The position numbers were made by a program, and so were the translations under genes. The notes under the pieces are model-generated. The model had not been told where the DNA came from and did no database searches. It saw only the letters and a program-made list of their open reading frames with translations. DNA of 64,000 nt, taken from NCBI GenBank assembly GCA_024304985.1, contig JAMWZC010000003.1, positions 1 to 64,000 on the forward strand, written 5' to 3'. Source of the stretch: Paracoccaceae bacterium. GTDB taxonomy: Bacteria > Pseudomonadota > Alphaproteobacteria > Rhodobacterales > Rhodobacteraceae. Of this stretch, positions 1 to 7,589 are shown one piece after another (positions within the stretch are counted from its first letter, which is position 1; the number at the start of each line of letters is the position of its first letter).

Positions 1-25
1 CCGGTGCCGTTTGGGTGCCCATCAT
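1..25 (-). CDS. 5' end of an unidentified gene cut by the window edge
   Basis: A leftward gene begins here. The reverse strand reads GGAGG, then eight bases, then ATG ATG GGC ACC CAA ACG, so the protein starts MMGTQTAP or MGTQTAP. The ribosome binding site is strong and well spaced. Only about eight codons lie inside the window, so no function can be assigned. It lies downstream of hppD on the same strand, but a terminator separates them and it probably has its own promoter. Confidence 0.45.
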
Positions 26-198
26 GACGAAATCCTCCAATCCCCTCATAATCAAATGAATCAAAGGACTTGCCGCGCTGCAACAAAGACTTTTTCAACA
101 GCATCCGCCCTTTGCGTTCCGCACGCAACACCGCGCCAAACCCTTAAAATATGGTAAACGCGTCCGCGTAACCCATTGATATCATTCATGCCAAAAAA

Positions 199-215
199 TG
201 TCCCACGATGGGACA
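199..215. repeat. 17-base palindrome, copy 1
   Basis: TGTCCCACGATGGGACA has perfect 7-base arms around CGA. Its exact reverse complement occurs at 5760-5776. On the reverse strand it is followed by TTTTTT and could act as a backup terminator for hppD. The second copy has no T-run, so a protein-binding role is also possible. Confidence 0.6.
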
Positions 216-228
216 GGCCCCGAAAACA

Positions 229-258
229 AAAACGCCTCCGGCAGACCGGAGGCGTTTC
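229..258 (-). terminator. Intrinsic terminator of hppD
   Basis: An 11-bp perfect stem (AACGCCTCCGG at 231-241 and CCGGAGGCGTT at 246-256) with a 4-base loop is followed on the reverse strand by TTTTGTTTT. It sits about 20 bases past the hppD stop codon. A second small hairpin, the 17-base palindrome at 199-215, follows and is itself trailed by six T on this strand. Confidence 0.85.
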
Positions 259-278
259 TTGTCTCTCATGCGGCGCGA

Positions 279-1373
279 TCACTCGGCTGCGAATTCACCG
301 GCGTTGATCTGTTCCTGTTCGATCGATTCGAACAGCGCCTTGAAGTTGCCCTCGCCGAAGCCGTCATCGCCCTTGCGCTGGATGAACTCGAAGAAGATCG
401 GCCCGATCACGGTCTTCGAGAAGATCTGGAGCAGGATCTTGGTCTCGCCCCCATCCACCACACCTTCCCCGTCGATCAGGATGCCATGCTTGGCCATCCG
501 GTCGATCGGCTCCTCATGCCCCTGCACGCGGGTCTTGCTCAGTTCGTAATAGGCCGCGGGCGGTGCGGGCATGAAGCGGATGCCACGGTCATGGATCTCA
601 TCCGTCGCGTCATAGAGCCTGTCGGTCCCAACGGCGATATGCTGGATACCTTCGCCATTGTATTTCTTGAGGTATGACACGATCTGCCCGGTTTCGCCGC
701 GATCCTCGTTGATCGGGATGCGGATCCGTTCACAGGGCGAGGTCAACGCGCGGCTGAACAGGCCGGTATACTTGCCCTCGATATCGAAGAAGCGGATCTC
801 GCGGAAATTGAAGATCTTCGCATAGAAGGCGAACCACTTGTCCATATTCCCCTTGTAGACATTGTGGGTCAGGTGATCGAGGTAGAAGAACCCCACACCT
901 TCCGGCTTGGACTGGGTCAGCCAGTCGAATTCGCGGTTATATGGGCTGGTTTCATAATACTCGTCGATGAAATAGATCAGCGATCCGCCGATCCCGACAA
1001 TCGCGGGCACATCCAGCGTCTTGTCGTCACCGGTATATTCCTCGGCCCCCTGCGCCACCGCATGGGCCAGTGCCTTGCCCGCATCCACGACCCGCCAGCC
1101 CATCGACGGCGCACAGGGCCCGTGTTCCTCGACAAAACGCGTCGCCATCGAACCCGGTTCGGCGTTCAGGATATAGGTGATATCGCCCTGCTGCCAAAGC
1201 TCGATATCCTTGGTCTTGTGCCGTCCGGTCAGCGTATAGCCCATCTTGGAGAACAGATCGCGCAGCGCCTCGGGCTCGGGATGGGCGAACTCCACGAATT
1301 CGAACCCGTCCGTGCCGGCGGGGGTCTGGGGGGTGATACGGGCCTTGGGGGCGTCATGCGGAAAGGGTCCCAT
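279..1373 (-). CDS. hppD: 4-hydroxyphenylpyruvate dioxygenase
   Basis: This Fe(II) enzyme converts 4-hydroxyphenylpyruvate to homogentisate in tyrosine breakdown and acts in the cytosol. The protein is 364 residues, the usual bacterial length. The two vicinal-oxygen-chelate halves are visible. The expected iron ligands are H167 (in LDHLTHNV), H245 (IQHIAVG) and E329 (FFEFIQRKG). The conserved C-terminal GFGEGNFKALFESIE block follows. The ATG has AGGAGA seven bases upstream. The gene diverges from an Lrp/AsnC regulator with a 145-bp control region between them, and a strong terminator closes it. The downstream homogentisate genes are not in the window, although the truncated gene at the left edge could be one of them. 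Confidence 0.95.
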   Translation of the reverse strand: MGPFPHDAPKARITPQTPAGTDGFEFVEFAHPEPEALRDLFSKMGYTLTGRHKTKDIELWQQGDITYILNAEPGSMATRFVEEHGPCAPSMGWRVVDAGKALAHAVAQGAEEYTGDDKTLDVPAIVGIGGSLIYFIDEYYETSPYNREFDWLTQSKPEGVGFFYLDHLTHNVYKGNMDKWFAFYAKIFNFREIRFFDIEGKYTGLFSRALTSPCERIRIPINEDRGETGQIVSYLKKYNGEGIQHIAVGTDRLYDATDEIHDRGIRFMPAPPAAYYELSKTRVQGHEEPIDRMAKHGILIDGEGVVDGGETKILLQIFSKTVIGPIFFEFIQRKGDDGFGEGNFKALFESIEQEQINAGEFAAE

Positions 1374-1430
1374 TGCGCTGTCTCCTGTTGGTTGTCCTGT
1401 TGCGTTGCGCCAAGAATACCGCCATCATCG

Positions 1431-1482
1431 CCGGAAATCTGCGCATTCTCGGGATGGTTTCCGGCCATATATGCGGAAATCT
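1431..1482. promoter_or_regulatory. Candidate Lrp/AsnC operator between hppD and its regulator
   Basis: The 9-mer CGGAAATCT occurs at 1432-1440 and again at 1474-1482, exactly 42 bp apart or about four helical turns. The inverted half CCGGAAA/TTTCCGG pairs 1431-1437 with 1458-1464. Lrp/AsnC octamers typically bind such phased, imperfect half-sites, and the adjacent regulator is the obvious candidate ligand. The repeat geometry is seen directly; the binding is inferred. Confidence 0.45.
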
Positions 1483-1518
1483 CACAGGAAAGACGCACCC
1501 CATGCGGAGATCGCGCAT

Positions 1519-1974
1519 ATGCTGGATGACACCGACAAACGCCTGCTGGCAGCGCTGCAAAAGAACGCCCATCTGACCGCGCAGGACCTGAGCGAGGTGC
1601 TGAACCTGTCGCCCAGCCAGGCCGGGCGCCGTCGGCAGCGGCTGGAGGCCGAGGGGTTCATCACCGCCTATGCCGCGCGGCTGGATCCGATGAAGCTGGG
1701 CCTGCATGTGCAGGCCTTCGTGCAGGTCCAGCTGGCCACCCACGGCCCCGAACAGTCGCGCAGCTTTGCAAGGCTCGTCGACACGCAACCGGCGATCATT
1801 TCGGCATGGACCCTGACAGGCGATGCGGATTACCTGCTCAGGGTCTATTGTGACGACCTGCCCGCGCTGAACCGGCTGATCCATGAGGTGCTGCTGCCGC
1901 ATCCCGCCGTGGCCCGCGTGCAAAGCCAGATCGTCATGGACCAGTTCAAGCAGGACGCCCCCCTGCCCACCTGA
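1519..1974 (+). CDS. Lrp/AsnC family transcriptional regulator
   Basis: The 151-residue protein starts MLDDTDKRLLAALQ. It has an N-terminal winged helix-turn-helix (about residues 3-60, with LSPSQAGRRRQRLEAEGFI as the recognition region) and a C-terminal RAM ligand-binding domain (about 65-145, containing GDADYLLRV). ATG 1519 was chosen because GGAGA lies nine bases upstream and the family normally starts at this DxxD segment. It diverges from hppD, so it probably controls tyrosine catabolism and itself. The effector is unknown but is likely an aromatic amino acid or its keto acid. Its stop codon overlaps a GTG of the next frame, and the antiporter follows closely on the same strand. Confidence 0.88.
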   Translation: MLDDTDKRLLAALQKNAHLTAQDLSEVLNLSPSQAGRRRQRLEAEGFITAYAARLDPMKLGLHVQAFVQVQLATHGPEQSRSFARLVDTQPAIISAWTLTGDADYLLRVYCDDLPALNRLIHEVLLPHPAVARVQSQIVMDQFKQDAPLPT

Positions 1975-2007
1975 GTGCAACCGCCCGAACAACCGCGAGG
2001 ACGACCC

Positions 2008-3885
2008 ATGGAAACCTTCCTCTATCAAGCCTCGATCTATCTGGCCGCTGCCGTGATCGCCGTGCCCATCGCCGCACGTTTGGGGCTGGGGTCGGTGCTG
2101 GGCTATCTGGCGGCAGGGATCGTCATCGGCCCGGTGCTGGGGCTGGTAGGGTCTGAAACGCAGGACCTGCAACATTTCGCGGAATTCGGCGTGGTGATGA
2201 TGCTGTTCCTGATCGGACTGGAACTGGAACCCCGCGCGCTTTGGGACATGCGCCACAAATTGCTGGGACTGGGCGGCGCGCAGATCGTGCTGACCATGGC
2301 GGCGGTGATGGCCGCAGGCATGGCCTTCGGTCTGGCATGGAGCACGGCGCTGGCGGTTGGCCTCGTCCTCGCGCTGTCCTCCACCGCCATCGTCCTGCAA
2401 ACCCTGTCGGAAAAGGGGCTGATGCAGACCGGCGGCGGAAGGTCCGCCTTTTCGGTGCTGCTGACGCAGGATATCGCGGTGATCCCGATGCTGGCGCTGA
2501 TGCCGCTTCTGGCCTTTCCCATGCTGGCGCAGGTCGGCCCGAATGGCGAGGTGCTGCGACCCTCGCAGATCGAGGATCACGGCCACAGCATGTCGCTGGT
2601 CGAGGGTTTGCCGGGCTGGGGCGTCACGCTGGTGACGCTGGGGGCCGTGGCGATCGTGATTCTGGCGGGCATTTACCTGATCCGGCCCCTGTTCCGGTTC
2701 ATCCATCACACGCATCTGCGCGAGATGTATACCGCGCTCGCCCTGCTGATCGTGCTGGGGATCGGCTTTCTGATGATGCTGGTGGGCCTCTCACCCGCCC
2801 TTGGCACCTTCCTTGCGGGTGTGGTGCTGGCCAACAGCGAGTTCCGGCACGAGCTGGAAAGCGATATCGAACCCTTCAAGGGGCTTCTGTTGGGCCTGTT
2901 CTTCATCACCGTGGGCGCGGGCATCAATTTCGGGATGCTTTTTGCGGACCCTCTCCTGCTGATCGGCATGACGCTGGGGCTGATGGTGCTGAAGGGCGTG
3001 ATCCTTTACGGACTGGGCCTTGCCTTCAAGCTCAAGGGGCGCGACCAGTGGCTGTTCACCCTGTCGCTGGCACAGGCGGGGGAATTCGGTTTTGTGTTGC
3101 TGTCCTTCTCGGTCCAGCAGAATGTCTTGCCGCGCGGATTGGCGGACCAACTGCTGCTCGTGGTCGCCTTGTCGATGCTGATCACACCGCTTCTGTTCAT
3201 CCTGTTCGATCAGTTGTCACGCCGCCTGATCGAAACGGGCGAGGCGACACCCCATGACGAGGTGACCGAGCAAGGCACCGTGATCATTGCCGGAATCGGC
3301 CGCTTCGGGCAGATCGTCAACCGGCTGGTGCAGTCCAGCGGGTTCAAGACAGTGGTGCTGGATCACGACATGCCCACGATCCAGCTGATGCGCCAGTTCG
3401 GCTTCAAGGGCTTTTTCGGCGATCCCACGAGGCCCGAATTGTTACATGCCGCAGGGCTGCACAAGGCGCGCGTGCTGGTCGTGGCACTGGACGATCCCGC
3501 CGCGACCAACCGGCTGGTGACCTATGCCCGGCAAGAGCGCCCGGACCTGCATATCATCGCCCGCGCCCGCGACCGGGTGCATGTGTTCCAACTGGTCAAG
3601 GCCGGTGCGAATGACGTAGTGCGCGAGATGTTCGACAGCTCGCTGCGCGCGGGCCGCTATGTTCTGGAGAATATGGGACTGAGCGAATACGAGGCGTCGC
3701 AGGCCGAAACCGTGTTCTACCACCACGACCGCGACGCGTTGCGCGAACTGGCTGATCTGTGGAACCCCGATGTGCCGACCGAACAGAATACGGCCTATGT
3801 GACCCGTGCGCGTGAGTTGAACAAGGAGCTCGAGGTCATGCTGCTGGCCCGGCTGGACGAGAATCGCCCGGCCGAGGCGGGCTGA
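2008..3885 (+). CDS. CPA2 family monovalent cation:proton antiporter with RCK domain
   Basis: This inner-membrane protein of 625 residues resembles the KefB/KefC/RosB group. Residues 1 to about 390 are hydrophobic and form the Na+/H+ exchanger domain, with typical segments such as GLELEPRALW and LSPALGTFLAGVVLANSEF. From about residue 425 there is a cytosolic TrkA-N/RCK nucleotide-binding domain (IIAGIGRFGQIVNRL, then FFGDPTRPELL). It should exchange K+ or Na+ for protons under nucleotide or metabolite control. ATG 2008 has GAGG seven bases upstream; an in-frame GTG at 1975 would add 11 residues. It is only 33 bases downstream of the Lrp gene and may be co-transcribed. It converges on cobT with a 7-base gap. 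Ion specificity cannot be read from sequence. Confidence 0.9.
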   Translation: METFLYQASIYLAAAVIAVPIAARLGLGSVLGYLAAGIVIGPVLGLVGSETQDLQHFAEFGVVMMLFLIGLELEPRALWDMRHKLLGLGGAQIVLTMAAVMAAGMAFGLAWSTALAVGLVLALSSTAIVLQTLSEKGLMQTGGGRSAFSVLLTQDIAVIPMLALMPLLAFPMLAQVGPNGEVLRPSQIEDHGHSMSLVEGLPGWGVTLVTLGAVAIVILAGIYLIRPLFRFIHHTHLREMYTALALLIVLGIGFLMMLVGLSPALGTFLAGVVLANSEFRHELESDIEPFKGLLLGLFFITVGAGINFGMLFADPLLLIGMTLGLMVLKGVILYGLGLAFKLKGRDQWLFTLSLAQAGEFGFVLLSFSVQQNVLPRGLADQLLLVVALSMLITPLLFILFDQLSRRLIETGEATPHDEVTEQGTVIIAGIGRFGQIVNRLVQSSGFKTVVLDHDMPTIQLMRQFGFKGFFGDPTRPELLHAAGLHKARVLVVALDDPAATNRLVTYARQERPDLHIIARARDRVHVFQLVKAGANDVVREMFDSSLRAGRYVLENMGLSEYEASQAETVFYHHDRDALRELADLWNPDVPTEQNTAYVTRARELNKELEVMLLARLDENRPAEAG

Positions 3886-3892
3886 CCCCGCC

Positions 3893-4921
3893 TCAGGCCC
3901 CGGACACCCCCGCCTCGGCGAAGGTGGCCATGCCGGAATGGCAGGCGACGGCCCCTTGCAGGATCCCGATGGCCAGCGCCGCGCCCGAGCCTTCGCCCAG
4001 CCGCAGGTTCAGCGACAGGATCGGTGCCTTGCCCAGATAGGCCAGAAGCGGCGCATGACCTGATTCCGCGCTGACATGGGCGGCAAGGCAATGATCCAGC
4101 GCGCCGGGTTGCGCGGCCTCAAGGCAGGCGGCGGCGGCGGTGCAGATGAAGCCGTCCAGAAGGACGGGGATCCGCAGATGCCGTGCCCGCAGGATCGCGC
4201 CCGCCATCGCGGCCAGTTCCCGCCCGCCAAGGCATCGCAGCGCCTCGATCCCGTCGCGGCGGCAATGCGGGTGCCGCGCCACACCTTCGGCCACGACCTG
4301 CGCCTTGAGCGTCAGCCCCGCATCATCGACGCCCGTGCCCCGCCCGACCCAATCGGCAGGCTGCCCGCCACAGATCGCATGGGCCAGTGCCGCCGCCGAG
4401 GTTGTGTTGCCGATCCCCATCTCGCCCGTCACCAGCAGATCGGCCTGCGGATCGACCGCATGCCAGCCGGTCGATACGGCGTCCAGAAAGGCATCCTCGG
4501 TCATCGCCGCGTCTGCCGTGAAATCGGCGGTGGGTCTGTCCAGCATCAGCGCATGCACGTCCATCCGCGCGCCGAAGGTCTTGGCCAACTGGTTGATCGC
4601 GGCGCCGCCGGCCTGAAAGTTCAGGACCATCTGTTCGGTGACCGCCGCCGGAAAGGCCGAGACGCCGCGCGCCGTGACGCCGTGATTGCCCGCGAAGATG
4701 ATCACCTGCGGGGCCGTCACATGGGGCCGGTCGGTGCCCTGCCAGCCCGCCATCCAGATCGCCAGATCCTCAAGCCGGCCCAGGGCGCCCGGCGGCTTGG
4801 TCAACTGGCCGTTGCGGGCCTGCGCTGCGGCCACCGCCCCGGCCTCAGGCGCGGGCAGGTCACGCAGGGCGGCGTGGAGCGTATCGAGGGTGGGGAATTG
4901 TCTGGCCATATGCTCGCTCAT
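3893..4921 (-). CDS. cobT: Nicotinate-nucleotide--dimethylbenzimidazole phosphoribosyltransferase
   Basis: CobT makes alpha-ribazole phosphate from 5,6-dimethylbenzimidazole and nicotinate mononucleotide for the lower ligand of cobalamin. The 342-residue protein shows the family signatures [44 protein letters not shown] and [11 protein letters not shown]. The C-terminal [14 protein letters not shown] carries the catalytic glutamate. The ATG at 4921 (MSEHMARQ) is used here; the ATG at 4909 is also possible, and neither has a strong ribosome binding site. It diverges from cobS, the next enzyme in the same nucleotide-loop branch, across 67 bp. No cobalamin riboswitch fits in that space. Confidence 0.93.
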   Translation of the reverse strand: MSEHMARQFPTLDTLHAALRDLPAPEAGAVAAAQARNGQLTKPPGALGRLEDLAIWMAGWQGTDRPHVTAPQVIIFAGNHGVTARGVSAFPAAVTEQMVLNFQAGGAAINQLAKTFGARMDVHALMLDRPTADFTADAAMTEDAFLDAVSTGWHAVDPQADLLVTGEMGIGNTTSAAALAHAICGGQPADWVGRGTGVDDAGLTLKAQVVAEGVARHPHCRRDGIEALRCLGGRELAAMAGAILRARHLRIPVLLDGFICTAAAACLEAAQPGALDHCLAAHVSAESGHAPLLAYLGKAPILSLNLRLGEGSGAALAIGILQGAVACHSGMATFAEAGVSGA

Positions 4922-4988
4922 TGATCGGGGGTCCGATCCCGTGTTTAACCGAAGGACTGGTATGGGCAAGGCGGCAAGAGGCATTTCG

Positions 4989-5759
4989 ATGACACAGGAC
5001 GACAGGGCTTGGATGCGGGGCGGCGACCTGTCGGCAGGTTTCGCCTTGCTGACCCGCCTGCCGCTGCGGGCCTCGGACGCGGCTCTGGCGCGGGGGGCGG
5101 CGGCGGCGTGGTCCTGGCCGGTGGTGGGCGCCGTGCTGGGTTTGCTTGCGGGGCTGGCGGGGGTGATCCTGCTGGGGCTGGGCCTGCCCGCGCCGCTGGC
5201 GGCGGGGCTGTGTCTGGGCCTTCTGACCATGATGACCGGGGCCATGCACGAGGACGGGCTGGCCGACACGGCAGACGGGTTCTGGGGCGGCTGGACGGTC
5301 GCGCGGCGGCTGGAGATCATGAAGGACAGCCATATCGGCAGCTATGGCGTGATCGCGCTGATCCTGTCGCTGGGGCTGCGGTGGATGGCCCTGACCCTGC
5401 TGTTCGAAGCGGGGCTGGCGCTGCCTGCCCTGATCGCGGTGGGAGCGCTGTCGCGGGCGGTGATGCCGGGGCTGCTGCATGCCCTGCCCTTTGCGCGCGA
5501 GGGCGGGCTGTCGCGGTCGGTGGGGCGGGTCAGTTTTGACACGGCGGTGCTGGGGGCGGCGCTGGGGGCCATTCTGGCCCTGATGGCGCTGGGTCTGGCG
5601 GCGCTGCTGCTGATCATGACCGTCGCCCTGTCGGGCTGGGGCGTGGCGGCGCTGGCGCGGGGCAAGATCGGGGGGCAGACCGGGGATGTGCTGGGGGCGG
5701 CGCAGCAGGTGGCCGAGGGTGCTGCCCTATTGGTGCTGGTGACGCTGGTCGGGGCCTGA
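4989..5759 (+). CDS. cobS: Adenosylcobinamide-GDP ribazoletransferase
   Basis: CobS is the inner-membrane cobalamin (5'-phosphate) synthase that joins adenosylcobinamide-GDP to alpha-ribazole (phosphate). The 256-residue protein is strongly hydrophobic with several membrane spans. It contains the acidic signature [15 protein letters not shown] starting at H87, followed by [19 protein letters not shown] 4989 has AAGAGG upstream and gives the usual family length. An in-frame ATG at 4962, preceded by GAAGGA, would add nine residues and cannot be excluded. It diverges from cobT. The palindrome at 5760-5776 begins on the base right after its stop codon. Confidence 0.92.
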   Translation: MTQDDRAWMRGGDLSAGFALLTRLPLRASDAALARGAAAAWSWPVVGAVLGLLAGLAGVILLGLGLPAPLAAGLCLGLLTMMTGAMHEDGLADTADGFWGGWTVARRLEIMKDSHIGSYGVIALILSLGLRWMALTLLFEAGLALPALIAVGALSRAVMPGLLHALPFAREGGLSRSVGRVSFDTAVLGAALGAILALMALGLAALLLIMTVALSGWGVAALARGKIGGQTGDVLGAAQQVAEGAALLVLVTLVGA

Positions 5760-5776
5760 TGTCCCATCGTGGGACA
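5760..5776. repeat. 17-base palindrome, copy 2
   Basis: TGTCCCATCGTGGGACA is the exact reverse complement of the element at 199-215, and both are followed by GG on the plus strand. It abuts the cobS stop codon and has no T-run, so it is a poor intrinsic terminator by itself. Confidence 0.6.
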
Positions 5777-5910
5777 GGAAAGATTATCCTGCAAGATCAA
5801 CACGGTGTTGCGCCGGACCGGGCTGCGGCGCGCGCTGCTGGCGGGGCGAGGCAACAGGTGCGGCCTGCGGCCTGAACAGCGCGACAGGGGCACAAATATG
5901 AACGGCCATA

Positions 5911-5942
5911 AAAAAAACCGCGCCCCGAGGGACGCGGTTTTC
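5911..5942 (-). terminator. Intrinsic terminator of carD
   Basis: On the reverse strand a 9-bp stem (AAAACCGCG/CGCGGTTTT) with further C-G pairing in the loop is followed by eight T. It lies 21 bases past the carD stop. The stem could also slow transcripts arriving from cobS. Confidence 0.85.
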
Positions 5943-5962
5943 ATACGATCAGGGTCGGGCAA

Positions 5963-6472
5963 TCACGCGGCGCGCGATACCAGAACTTCGTCAACCTGCT
6001 TGGCAGCCGACACTTCGTCGCCACCGCTGACGGCGGCCACTTCGCGTGTCAGACGCTCGAGCGCGGCCTCATAAAGCTGACGCTCGGAATAGCTCTGCTC
6101 GCGCTGATCGTCGTTACGGTGCAGGTCGCGCACCACTTCGGCAATCGCGATGAGGTCGCCCGAATTGATCTTCTGTTCATATTCCTGCGCGCGGCGCGAC
6201 CACATGGCCCGCTTGACCTTGGCTTTGCCTTTCAGCGTGGACATTGCCTTGGAGACAACATCCGGGCTGGAGAGCGAGCGCATCCCGATCTCGGTGGCCT
6301 TGTTGGTCGGCACCCGCAGGGTCATCTTGTCCTTCTCGAACGAGATCACGAACAGTTCAAGCGCGATCCCCGCGATTTCCTGCTCTTCGATCGAGATGAT
6401 CTGACCCACACCATGGGCCGGATAGACCACATAATCATTGGGACGAAACTCGGACTTCTTGGTCTTGCTCAT
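5963..6472 (-). CDS. carD: CarD family transcriptional regulator
   Basis: CarD proteins bind the RNA polymerase beta subunit and the upstream edge of the -10 element and stabilise open promoter complexes, especially at rRNA promoters in alphaproteobacteria that lack a good -10. The protein is 169 residues. The N-terminal Tudor-like RNAP-interaction domain (about 10-65) shows FRPNDYVVYPAHGVGQI. A helical DNA-binding C-terminal domain follows (KRAMWSRRAQEYEQKINSGDLIAIAEVVRDL). The ATG has GAGGAAAG upstream, which sets the start. It has a long 317-base leader region and its own terminator, so it is probably a single-gene unit. Confidence 0.93.
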   Translation of the reverse strand: MSKTKKSEFRPNDYVVYPAHGVGQIISIEEQEIAGIALELFVISFEKDKMTLRVPTNKATEIGMRSLSSPDVVSKAMSTLKGKAKVKRAMWSRRAQEYEQKINSGDLIAIAEVVRDLHRNDDQREQSYSERQLYEAALERLTREVAAVSGGDEVSAAKQVDEVLVSRAA

Positions 6473-6789
6473 GCAATCTTTCCTCGCATTGACGCCAAGG
6501 CCCTGCGCGACAAAAAGACGGGCGAGATTATCACTAATCTCGTTGACCGGGTCATGTCTCGCAGAATTTCCGTCCGCAGGCACTGGCTTGGCGGGACGGG
6601 GGCCATGGGGTCTACATCATGTGTGTGCAGACCATATCACAAAAATTACACATACGGAAGCAATACGCATGCGACACGTCATATTGCCCGATCAAACCCT
6701 TGATATGGCAGGGGGTTCAGCCTTTGAGTGTGACTGTCGATACCACCTGCCCTGCGAACAGGCCTGTCACATGCCCCGAATCGGGCGGA
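6473..6789. other. Upstream region of carD, no gene
   Basis: No credible coding sequence lies in these 317 bases. On the reverse strand they form the carD upstream region. It holds a perfect 7-bp hairpin (GAGATTA/TAATCTC at 6524-6541) followed eight bases later by five T, about 50 bases before the carD start. That could be an attenuator. No clear -35/-10 pair could be fixed. Confidence 0.5.
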
Positions 6790-7128
6790 TCAGCCGCCCT
6801 CGCCCGGCGCTTCGGAGAAGTATTTCTCAAGCTTCCCGGTCTCGCCATCGCGCGCCTCGGCCTCGGGGAGCGGGTCTTTCTTGGAGATGATCACGGGCCA
6901 TTTTTCCGAGTAGGTCCGGTTGAAGGCCACCCATTTTTCCATGTCCGGTTCCGTGTCGGGCCGGATTGCATCGGCCGGGCATTCCGGTTCGCAGACGCCG
7001 CAATCGATGCACTCGTCCGGGTGGATCACCAGCATGTTCTCGCCCTCGTAGAAGCAATCCACGGGACAGACTTCGACGCAGTCGGTGTATTTGCAGGCGA
7101 TGCAATTATCGATGACGACATAAGTCAT
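6790..7128 (-). CDS. fdxA: 7Fe ferredoxin FdxA
   Basis: This is a small cytosolic electron carrier of 112 residues with one [3Fe-4S] and one [4Fe-4S] cluster. The cysteines match the Azotobacter ferredoxin I pattern: C9, C17 and C50 for the 3Fe cluster and C21, C40, C43 and C46 for the 4Fe cluster. C12 and C25 are extra. The C-terminal extension ([18 protein letters not shown]) is typical of FdxA. The redox partner is not evident from neighbours. It lies 65 bases downstream of the S4-domain gene on the same strand. Confidence 0.95.
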   Translation of the reverse strand: MTYVVIDNCIACKYTDCVEVCPVDCFYEGENMLVIHPDECIDCGVCEPECPADAIRPDTEPDMEKWVAFNRTYSEKWPVIISKKDPLPEAEARDGETGKLEKYFSEAPGEGG

Positions 7129-7193
7129 TTCATTCTCTCAACTCAGCGGCCCGTTTCGGAACCTTTCGGGCCTAGCTAGAACAGCCGTCGCCG

Positions 7194-7577
7194 TCATTCA
7201 AGCATACGACGACGATCAAGGTCAAATATCCGGCGATCCTTCTTGGTCGGACGACCGCCGTCCTGCGGTTGCGGGGCGGATGGAACATCCTCCTGCGCGG
7301 GGGGCGGCGGGGTCAGATCCTCGTAGAGCGTCTGCGCCTCGGGGGCGGGGCCACGGCGGATGCCGTGGGCGACGACTCGCACCACGCGGACGGCATCACC
7401 CTGCGCGAAGGTCAGAACATCGCCGGGGATCACGCCCTGTGCGGGTTTGGCGGCCTTGACGCTGTTGATACGGACATGTCCCGCGCTGACGACATTGGCC
7501 GCGAGCGTGCGCGTCTTGAAGAAACGCGCATGCCAGAGCCATTTGTCGATCCGCATCCGTGCCGCAGGCGCGTCCAA
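7194..7577 (-). CDS. S4-domain RNA-binding protein (HSP15-like)
   Basis: A 127-residue basic protein with one S4 RNA-binding domain (about 8-70: MRIDKWLWHARFFKTRTLAANVVSAGHVRIN). It resembles the heat-shock protein HSP15, which rescues stalled 50S subunits carrying nascent chains in E. coli. The proline- and charge-rich tail is probably disordered. The start is uncertain. TTG at 7577 gives the PAAR-type N-terminus seen in relatives and lies 12 bases after the helicase stop, which suggests coupled translation. ATG at 7556 would remove seven residues. Neither start has a clear ribosome binding site. Confidence 0.85.
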   Translation of the reverse strand: MDAPAARMRIDKWLWHARFFKTRTLAANVVSAGHVRINSVKAAKPAQGVIPGDVLTFAQGDAVRVVRVVAHGIRRGPAPEAQTLYEDLTPPPPAQEDVPSAPQPQDGGRPTKKDRRIFDLDRRRMLE

Positions 7578-7589
7578 GGGGCGTCCGCG

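Noticed and set aside
4922-4988. A cobalamin riboswitch between cobT and cobS
   Set aside because: The divergent gap is only 67 bp and has no B12-box sequence.
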